Made by a program: the position numbers and the translations under genes
The notes under the pieces: generated by a model
Seen by the model: only the letters and a program-made list of their open reading frames with translations
Database searches by the model: none
What the model was told of the DNA's origin: nothing
In this document: positions 1-4,621 of the stretch, piece by piece
Layout of the letters: each line of letters opens with the position of its first letter
How positions within the stretch are numbered: position 1 is the stretch's first letter
DNA from: Terriglobia bacterium
GTDB lineage: Bacteria > Acidobacteriota > Terriglobia > UBA7540
Length of the DNA: 6,063 nt
Reading direction: 5' to 3'
Assembly (NCBI GenBank): GCA_030040455.1
Contig: JASHTR010000138.1
Coordinates: 1 to 6,063, forward strand

Positions 1-538
1 CCACGATGCGCGAAACAGCCATCGAGCTGACGGCCATCATCCCACTGAGGCGGCTCTTTCGGGCGGCCATCATAATTGAAGCCATCGTGAAACCCTCCGG
101 GACGTTGTGCAGGATGACCGCGCCAAAAATCACCACGCCAAGCCACGTAGAAACCAGGAAGCCCGCGGCGATGGCAACACCGTCAAAGAACGTGTGAATC
201 ACAAGTCCGCCCAGCGCCGCATAAGCGACGCGCGTTTTCACAAATTGCTCAAGGTGGGTTTCTTCGCCGAAGTGGAAGTGCGCGGGCCAGGAGTGTTCGA
301 AGAAATGGACAATAAAGTAGCCCGCGAGAATCAGCACTGGAGCCATCCGCGCATTCAAGCGGATGCTTTCCGGAACCATCTCCACCAGCGCCGTCGCCAG
401 CATAAACCCTGAGCCCAGGGCAATAAAATAGGCAAGAAAAGTTCTGCTCCAGGGGCGTGCGTAGACAATGACTCCGCCGAGAACGTTCGCCAGCCCGGCG
501 ATCACGGCGAGCACGAGACTGATGGCAATGGCGGACAT
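1..538 (-). CDS. ZIP-family divalent metal transporter, partial (C-terminus off left edge)
   Basis: This is an inner-membrane transporter of the ZIP (ZupT/SLC39-like) family, which moves Zn2+ and related divalent metals into the cytoplasm. The minus-strand translation gives 179 residues before the window ends. Hydrophobic segments lie at about residues 2-25, 35-54, 65-82, 104-130 and 133-159, with a sixth beginning near 165. Two family signatures are visible: HTFFDG at 115-120 in TM4 and HNVPEG at 144-149 in TM5, which supply the His, Asp, Asn and Glu residues of the binuclear metal site. A His-rich stretch (H78, H82, H87, H89, H95) fills the end of TM3 and the TM3-TM4 loop, as is common in ZIPs. 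The ATG at 538 is chosen because an in-frame TGA lies at 568-566 and no other usual start lies between; no clear Shine-Dalgarno precedes it. Family assignment is firm; metal specificity cannot be read from the sequence. Confidence 0.9.
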   Translation of the reverse strand, partial: MSAIAISLVLAVIAGLANVLGGVIVYARPWSRTFLAYFIALGSGFMLATALVEMVPESIRLNARMAPVLILAGYFIVHFFEHSWPAHFHFGEETHLEQFVKTRVAYAALGGLVIHTFFDGVAIAAGFLVSTWLGVVIFGAVILHNVPEGFTMASIMMAARKSRLSGMMAVSSMAVSRIV

Positions 539-550
539 ATGGCTAACGCG

Positions 551-571
551 GTCAGCAGTCAGCTCTCAGCC
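551..571. repeat. Short heptamer tandem repeat, three units (GTCAGCW-like)
   Basis: Three consecutive 7-nt units can be read: GTCAGCA, GTCAGCT and CTCAGCC, starting at 551, 558 and 565. On the minus strand they read as GCTGAC-type units ending 12 nt upstream of the ZIP start codon, so they would lie in that gene's 5' leader. The tract is short and could be chance, but a second, different tract with the same 7-nt period lies 90 nt away. Confidence 0.55.
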
Positions 572-572
572 T

Positions 573-586
573 GCGAGCAAGCTCGC
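573..586. repeat. Perfect palindromic hairpin, AGCAAGCT core (arms GCGAGC/GCTCGC)
   Basis: The sequence GCGAGCAAGCTCGC is an exact inverted repeat with 6-nt arms around a central AA. In a folded single strand the innermost C-G pair would probably open to give a four-base loop. It is the left member of a pair; the other lies at 596-613, and an 8-nt palindrome (CGCCGGCG, 584-591) overlaps its right arm. It resembles a REP-like extragenic palindrome. Confidence 0.6.
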
Positions 587-595
587 CGGCGCAAA

Positions 596-613
596 GCGGC
601 AGCAAGCTGCCGC
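596..613. repeat. Perfect palindromic hairpin, AGCAAGCT core (arms GCGGCAGC/GCTGCCGC)
   Basis: This is an exact 18-nt inverted repeat: GCGGCAGC, then AA, then GCTGCCGC. It shares the central eight bases AGCAAGCT with the palindrome at 573-586, while the outer arms differ, so the two look like related but diverged modules. It is GC-rich and has no T-run on either side, so it does not look like a rho-independent terminator. A REP-like repeat or an mRNA-stabilising stem is more plausible. Confidence 0.65.
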
Positions 614-640
614 AATCCAAGGCTCCCGCATACGTAAAGA

Positions 641-660
641 AGTGTTGGACGCACCACACT
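641..660 (-). terminator. Imperfect hairpin downstream of the ychF-like gene, candidate weak terminator
   Basis: AGTGTTGG (641-648) pairs with CCACACT (654-660) around a five-base loop, giving seven base pairs and one bulged T. Read on the minus strand, in the direction of ychF transcription, the stem is followed by TCTTTACG, a short T-rich tail. This is weaker than a classic intrinsic terminator because the stem is short and bulged and the T-run is interrupted. It lies about 65 nt beyond the ychF stop codon and before the ZIP gene. Confidence 0.3.
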
Positions 661-716
661 AGAAACCAGAAATCAGAAACGAGTAACTGGAAATCTGACC
701 TCTAAAACCTGGAACC
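661..716. repeat. Decaying heptamer tandem repeat, eight units (AGAAACC-like)
   Basis: Read on the plus strand in steps of seven from 661, the units are AGAAACC, AGAAATC, AGAAACG, then progressively less regular units to 716. Units 1-3 differ from the consensus by at most one base, units 4, 5, 7 and 8 by about two, and unit 6 by four. On the minus strand the consensus is GGTTTCT. The tract starts 8 nt past the ychF stop codon, in its 3' untranslated side. It is non-coding and resembles the short tandem heptamers known from some cyanobacterial genomes; its origin here is unknown. Confidence 0.6.
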
Positions 717-724
717 GGTCTTTC

Positions 725-1786
725 CTACCCCGAGTGCCGGAAATGAACGATTTCCCCATCTTTGATGACGTATTCCTTCCCTTCCAGACGCAGGCGGCCG
801 CGATTTCGCGCTTCAACGAGGCTTCCGCAGGCAATGAGATCATCGTAGCCAGCCACTTCAGCCCGGATAAATCCGTGCTGAATGTCACTATGGATTTCGC
901 CGGCTGCCTCCCAGGCGGTGGCGCCGGCGTGGATGGTCCAGGCGCGGCATTCGTCTTCACCCACGGTAAAGAAAGAAATCAGGCCTAGTAGCTGGTAGCT
1001 TGACCGGATGACCCGCGCAATGGCGGATTCCGCCAAACCGAAGCTGGCCATGAATTCGACCGCTTCCGCGTCGCTAAGCTCTGCCAGCTCCGCTTCGACT
1101 TTTCCGCATACTGCAACAACCATCGTATGAGGTTTATGCCTCAGGCCGGCGGCTCGGGCAAACTCCTCCGCCTGTCCGGTGCGAGCGGCATCTTTCTCAT
1201 CCAGGTTCAGGATATAGAGGGCGGGCTTGAGAGAGAAAAACGTGAAGCCCCGCACCGCCCGCTCCTCGTCGGGTGAAAGCGTCAGCTCGCGCAGCGGCCG
1301 CTGCTTCTCCAGAGTTGCCTTGCATGAGCGCAGTGTTTGAAGCTCCAGGTCGAGAGCAGGATTCTTCTGCTTTTTCACATCCTTTTCCAGGCGCTCCAAC
1401 CTCTTTTCGATCACGACAAGGTCGGAAAGCATCAACTCCAGCTCGACGGTCTCGAGGTCGCGCAGGAGGCTGCCGGGTTCGGTGTCGAACGCCCGAACGA
1501 CATGAGCCAGAGCCTCAACCTCCCGCAGCGCAGCGCCCTCGGTCCCTCCTCGCGCCAACTCAATAATGCTGCCGGGGGTATCCACGTATTCGATGCTGGC
1601 CGGGACCGTTTTGCGTGGATGAAACATGCCGCTGAGCCGGTCGAGTCGCGGGTCGGGCACGCTCACCACCCCGACGTGAGCCTCGGGCCTGCCCGTCGAA
1701 AGCCCCGCTCCGTGAGATTTCGTTACGATTCGGAAAAACGTGGTCTTGCCGACCTGCGCCAGACCCACAATGCCGATTTTCAACAC
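725..1786 (-). CDS. ychF: YchF-like P-loop NTPase (Obg/OLA1 family, divergent) with C-terminal TGS/DUF933 domain
   Basis: This is a cytoplasmic TRAFAC-class NTPase of the Obg/YchF family; canonical members bind ATP and associate with ribosomes. At 353 residues it is close to the usual length of about 363. The G1 P-loop is GLAQVGKTT at 8-16, the G3 motif DTPG at 69-72, and the G4-like NLDE at 194-197, the YchF form of NKxD. A charged helical hairpin spans about 107-167. The TGS/DUF933 domain covers about 268-351, with recognisable SFFTVGEDECRAW, IHSDIQHGFIRAEV and RLEGKEYVIKDG motifs. It starts with GTG at 1786, preceded by GAGAGG (1792-1797) five bases away. Oddities: G1 departs from the usual NVGKS, G3 is DTPG rather than DIAG, and the glycine-rich switch II loop normally following G3 is shortened. 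It may therefore be a paralog rather than the housekeeping YchF. Family is firm; nucleotide choice and role are not. Confidence 0.85.
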   Translation of the reverse strand: MLKIGIVGLAQVGKTTFFRIVTKSHGAGLSTGRPEAHVGVVSVPDPRLDRLSGMFHPRKTVPASIEYVDTPGSIIELARGGTEGAALREVEALAHVVRAFDTEPGSLLRDLETVELELMLSDLVVIEKRLERLEKDVKKQKNPALDLELQTLRSCKATLEKQRPLRELTLSPDEERAVRGFTFFSLKPALYILNLDEKDAARTGQAEEFARAAGLRHKPHTMVVAVCGKVEAELAELSDAEAVEFMASFGLAESAIARVIRSSYQLLGLISFFTVGEDECRAWTIHAGATAWEAAGEIHSDIQHGFIRAEVAGYDDLIACGSLVEARNRGRLRLEGKEYVIKDGEIVHFRHSG

Positions 1787-1791
1787 TTCAG

Positions 1792-1797
1792 CCTCTC
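1792..1797 (-). promoter_or_regulatory. Shine-Dalgarno of the ychF-like gene (GAGAGG)
   Basis: On the minus strand GAGAGG ends five bases before the GTG start at 1786. This supports GTG over the immediately following in-frame TTG codon. Confidence 0.6.
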
Positions 1798-1835
1798 AGT
1801 CCCAAATCCTCACCACGTTTTTTGACAACACCCAT

Positions 1836-1846
1836 CTCGGGCCGAG
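1836..1846. promoter_or_regulatory. Small dyad CTCGG-G-CCGAG in the divergent promoter region, possible operator
   Basis: An 11-nt inverted repeat with 5-nt arms and one central base lies six bases to the left of the symmetrical -10 element. It would sit near the start of the leftward transcript and in the spacer of the rightward promoter. It is short enough to be chance, and no known regulator site is recognised. Confidence 0.2.
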
Positions 1847-1852
1847 TTCGCG

Positions 1853-1862
1853 TATTATAATA
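1853..1862. promoter_or_regulatory. Self-complementary -10 element (TATTATAATA), candidate bidirectional promoter
   Basis: This decamer is its own reverse complement and presents a perfect TATAAT on both strands: plus at 1856-1861, minus at 1859-1854. It is the only AT-rich block in the 85-nt gap between two divergent genes. Rightward, transcription would begin about 1868, only a few bases before the start codon at 1872. Leftward, it would begin near 1847 and give a leader of about 60 nt to the ychF-like GTG. No good -35 lies at 16-18 bp on either strand; the nearest TTGACA (1822-1827) is 28 bp from the plus-strand TATAAT, which is too far for a normal sigma-70 promoter. Confidence 0.5.
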
Positions 1863-1871
1863 GCCTGTTGA

Positions 1872-3656
1872 ATGATGATACTCACTCGCCGCAAGCTACT
1901 TGCCTCTTCAGCTCTTCTCCTGGGTGACAAACTTCTCGAAACGCTGGCAACACCCCTCAGCCGGTGGAATCGTCCGCTCCGTTTGCAAGCGGCCCCATTA
2001 CCGGCGGCGGGGCAATCGCCGGTCGTTTTTATTGACGTTGCCAAACAAGCCGGTCTGAATATACCGAATGTTTGGGGCGGCGTCCATCATAAGAAATATA
2101 TTGTTGAAGCCAAGGGCAGCGGTATTGCTTTCTTTGACTATGACATGGACGGCTGGCTCGATATTTACATCAGCAACGGCACCCGGCTGGACGCACGCTG
2201 GCCGCCGGGGCAGGCGCCGCACACTCACTTGCTGAAGAACAACCGCGACGGAACGTTTACCGACGTCACAGCGAAATCCGGCCTGGCCCGCACCGGCTGG
2301 CAGACCGGTGTGTGCGTTGGCGACTACGACAATGACGGCGTTGACGACCTTTTCCTCACCTTCTGGGGTCACAATATCCTCTTCCACAACAACGGCGATG
2401 GCACTTTTACCGACGTTACCCGGAAGGCGGGCCTGTGGCAAGATGAAGTAAGGTGGGGTTCCGGATGCTGTTTTCTTGATTACGATCGTGACAGCCACCT
2501 GGATCTCTTCGTCGCCAACTACATTGTCTTTGATATCCGCAAGGTACCGGCGCCGGGCCAAACCGGCTTCTGCCAGTGGAAAGGTATCCCGGTGATGTGC
2601 GGTCCGCGCGGATTGCCGGGCGGCTCCAACCTTCTCTATCATAATAACGGCGACGGCACGTTCACCGACGTCACGGAAAAGGCCGGCATTCTCAAGCCCG
2701 GCCCGCGCTACTCGATCACGCCTGTTTCCTATGATTTTGACAACGACGGCTGGCCGGATATTTACGTTACCGTGGATTCCGAGCCAAGCATCCTTTACCG
2801 TAACAACCACAACGGCACTTTCACCGACGTCGGGGTGATGGCGGGCGTCGCCTACAACGAGGACGGCCAGGAGCAGGCAGGCATGGGCGTTGCGGTGGGC
2901 GATTACGATTGCGATGGCAACCTCGACATTTTCAAGACGAATTTCTCCGACGATACTTGCGACTTATACCACAACAACGGCGACGGCACGTTCACCGACG
3001 TCACCTTTGTTTCCGGCTTTGGCATCAACACGCAATACGTCTGCTGGGGATGCGGCTTCCTGGACTACGATAACGACGGCTGGGCAGATCTCTTCCAGGC
3101 CAACGGCCACGTCTACCCCGAAATTGACAATTATCAACTGGACCAGACGTTCAAGGAGCCGCGCCTTGTTTATCACAACCTCGGCAACGGGAAGTTTAAG
3201 GACGTCTCGACCGCGATGGGCCCTGGCATCACCGAGCGCTATTCAAGCCGTGGGTGCGCTTTCGGCGATTACGATAACGACGGCGATATGGACGTGCTCG
3301 TCCTCAATATGAACGACTTGCCTTCACTCCTGCGCAACGAGGGAGGCAATAAACAGAATTGGATCAAGCTGAAGCTGGTCGGAACTCGCTCAAACCGCAC
3401 CGCCATCGGCGCGCGTGCCTACGTTACCACCGGCAGGCACCGGCAAATGAACGAAGTGGCGAGCGGCGGCAGCGTCATGTCCCAAAGCGATTTCCGGCTG
3501 CATTTTGGCGTGGGCCGAGCGCAAAAGGTGGATCTGGTCGAGATCAAGTGGCCGACGACGTGGAAAATTGAGAGGTTTACCAACCTCGATGCCAACCAGA
3601 TTCTGACGATCAAGGAAGGTTCTGGCATCATTAAAGCGGAGAAAAAGACGACGTAA
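1872..3656 (+). CDS. Exported CRTAC1-type beta-propeller protein: FG-GAP/VCBS repeats plus ASPIC/UnbV domain
   Basis: This is a predicted exported, calcium-binding protein of 594 residues; the biochemical role of such CRTAC1-like bacterial proteins is unknown. The N-terminus MMILTRRKLLASSALLLG has a twin-arginine pair followed by a short hydrophobic stretch, resembling a Tat signal. Seven Asp-rich loops of the DxDxDGxxD type begin at residues 89, 151, 203, 288, 344, 398 and 466, fitting a seven-bladed propeller. Loop 3 has Ser in place of Gly (DYDRDSHLD). Five blades are followed or preceded by NNGDGTFTDVT-like strands at 123, 173, 258, 311 and 368. The C-terminal ASPIC/UnbV domain spans about 497-582 (from NWIKLKL, through IGARAYV and SGGSVMSQSD, to ILTI). 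An insert between loops 3 and 4 holds C234 and C243, the latter in CGPRGLPGG, and CWGC lies at 391-394. No Shine-Dalgarno precedes the ATG at 1872; a second ATG follows at 1875. The gene is divergent from the ychF-like gene and convergent with mdh. Confidence 0.9.
   Translation: MMILTRRKLLASSALLLGDKLLETLATPLSRWNRPLRLQAAPLPAAGQSPVVFIDVAKQAGLNIPNVWGGVHHKKYIVEAKGSGIAFFDYDMDGWLDIYISNGTRLDARWPPGQAPHTHLLKNNRDGTFTDVTAKSGLARTGWQTGVCVGDYDNDGVDDLFLTFWGHNILFHNNGDGTFTDVTRKAGLWQDEVRWGSGCCFLDYDRDSHLDLFVANYIVFDIRKVPAPGQTGFCQWKGIPVMCGPRGLPGGSNLLYHNNGDGTFTDVTEKAGILKPGPRYSITPVSYDFDNDGWPDIYVTVDSEPSILYRNNHNGTFTDVGVMAGVAYNEDGQEQAGMGVAVGDYDCDGNLDIFKTNFSDDTCDLYHNNGDGTFTDVTFVSGFGINTQYVCWGCGFLDYDNDGWADLFQANGHVYPEIDNYQLDQTFKEPRLVYHNLGNGKFKDVSTAMGPGITERYSSRGCAFGDYDNDGDMDVLVLNMNDLPSLLRNEGGNKQNWIKLKLVGTRSNRTAIGARAYVTTGRHRQMNEVASGGSVMSQSDFRLHFGVGRAQKVDLVEIKWPTTWKIERFTNLDANQILTIKEGSGIIKAEKKTT
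2643..3005 (+). repeat. Near-identical DNA repeats inside the propeller gene (NNGDGTFTDVT units)
   Basis: Each FG-GAP unit ends in an 11-codon segment encoding NNGDGTFTDVT or a variant. Such segments lie at 2238-2270, 2388-2420, 2643-2675, 2802-2834 and 2973-3005. The third and fifth copies share 29 identical bases in a row (2646-2674 and 2976-3004), including third-codon positions. This suggests recent duplication or gene conversion between blades rather than protein-level selection alone. Confidence 0.75.
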
Positions 3657-3672
3657 GCGGCCAGGGCCGTGA

Positions 3673-3686
3673 GAGACCCGCGTCTC
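3673..3686. terminator. Small stem between convergent genes, doubtful terminator
   Basis: GAGAC (3673-3677) and GTCTC (3682-3686) can pair around a four-base CCGC loop in the 28-nt gap between the propeller gene and the mdh stop codon. There is no T-run on either strand, and the right arm runs into the mdh stop. It is the only dyad seen there, so termination of the two converging transcripts may be rho-dependent or occur inside the opposite gene. Confidence 0.2.
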
Positions 3687-4611
3687 AAACCCCAAGAACA
3701 CTGACAAGCTGCTTCACGGCCTCGGCGGACTTCGCAAGCGCCGACTGCTCTTCAGAGGTAAGCTTGATTTCAACGATCTGCTCGATGCCGTTCGCGCCCA
3801 GCTTCACCGGCACTCCCACAAACAGGCCGTTGATGCCGTATTCGCCTTCCAGGTATGCGGCGCAAGGCATGATCTTTCTGCGGTCGTGAAAAATCGCGTC
3901 AATCATTTCAATGACGGCGGCGGAAGGCGCATAGTAGGCACTTCCTTTTTTTAACAGGCTCACAATTTCCGCTCCGCCGTTGCGCGTTCGGGTGATGATG
4001 GCCTCGAGCTGATCTTTGGGCAGAAGCTCCGTGAGTGGGATTCCGGCCACGGTGGTGTAGCGCGGCACCGGCACCATCGTATCGCCGTGGCCGCCCAGCA
4101 CGAACCCCTGGACATTTTGGACGGAGACGTTTAAAGCTTCAGCGACAAAAGTCCGGTAACGCGCCGTATCCAACACGCCAGCCATACCCAGCACGCGGTT
4201 CTTCGGGAATCCGCTCACTCGCAGCGCGGTTTGCGACATGGCGTCGAGCGGATTGGTGACGATGATCAGGATGGCTTCAGGCGAGTGTTTGGCCGCCTGC
4301 GCGATCGCGCTCTTCACCACATCGTAATTGGCCTTGAGCAGGTCGTCGCGGCTCATGCCCGGCTGGCGTGGGAAGCCGGCGGTCATCACCACGACGTCGG
4401 AGTTTGCCGTGCTCGCGTAATCGTTGGCACCGATTACCCGCGCGTCATAGCCCTCAATGGGTCCGGCTTCGAGCAGGTCCAGGCCCTTGCCTTGCGGAAC
4501 GCCTTCCAGAATATCCACCAGCACGACATCGGCCAGGCTCTTGTCCACAAGGCGCTGGGCCACCGTCGCGCCCACATTGCCCGATCCAATGACGGTCACC
4601 TTTTTACGCAT
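3685..4611 (-). CDS. mdh: Malate dehydrogenase, NAD-dependent, LDH-like type
   Basis: This cytoplasmic TCA-cycle enzyme interconverts malate and oxaloacetate with NAD. With M1 at 4611 it has 308 residues, typical of the tetrameric, lactate-dehydrogenase-like MDH class. The Rossmann motif is GSGNVG at 9-14, followed by D33, which binds the NAD ribose. The substrate loop [12 protein letters not shown] has R82 and R88; Arg rather than Gln at the first of these distinguishes MDH from LDH. N120 lies in VTNP, D148 and R151 in VLDTAR, and the catalytic H175 in GGHGDT, so the active site is complete. An in-frame TTG at 4614 could add one residue, but AGGAGG (4616-4621) lies one base from it and four from the ATG, favouring ATG. 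The gene follows acnA by 8 nt and is very likely co-transcribed and translationally coupled with it. It converges on the propeller gene. Confidence 0.95.
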   Translation of the reverse strand: MRKKVTVIGSGNVGATVAQRLVDKSLADVVLVDILEGVPQGKGLDLLEAGPIEGYDARVIGANDYASTANSDVVVMTAGFPRQPGMSRDDLLKANYDVVKSAIAQAAKHSPEAILIIVTNPLDAMSQTALRVSGFPKNRVLGMAGVLDTARYRTFVAEALNVSVQNVQGFVLGGHGDTMVPVPRYTTVAGIPLTELLPKDQLEAIITRTRNGGAEIVSLLKKGSAYYAPSAAVIEMIDAIFHDRRKIMPCAAYLEGEYGINGLFVGVPVKLGANGIEQIVEIKLTSEEQSALAKSAEAVKQLVSVLGV

Positions 4612-4615
4612 CAAG

Positions 4616-4621
4616 CCTCCT
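4616..4621 (-). promoter_or_regulatory. Shine-Dalgarno of mdh overlapping the acnA stop codon
   Basis: On the minus strand AGGAGG ends four bases before the mdh ATG at 4611. It shares two bases with the acnA TAG stop (4622-4620), so a ribosome finishing acnA covers the mdh initiation site. This decides the mdh start and points to translational coupling. Confidence 0.75.

Noticed and set aside
107..412. A 101-codon plus-strand open frame at the left end
   Set aside because: The minus strand encodes ZIP signatures HTFFDG and HNVPEG over the same bases; the plus-strand frame is low-complexity, Arg/His-rich and unrecognisable.
551..716. CRISPR array
   Set aside because: The repeats are seven bases long, tandem without spacers, and no cas genes are nearby.
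1337..1825. A 162-codon plus-strand open frame across the ychF-like gene
   Set aside because: It lies antisense to conserved YchF motifs and resembles no family; it is a by-product of GC-rich codon use.
1822..1827. TTGACA as the -35 element of the propeller gene promoter
   Set aside because: The spacer to the plus-strand TATAAT is 28 bp (25 bp to TATTAT), far beyond the 16-18 bp that a sigma-70 promoter uses.
1998..2810. A 270-codon open frame on the minus strand, opposite the propeller gene
   Set aside because: It is antisense to the clearly coding FG-GAP repeats. Its composition (repetitive Val/Ala stretches) mirrors the GAC/AAC-rich codons of the calcium loops, which yield no stops in that frame.
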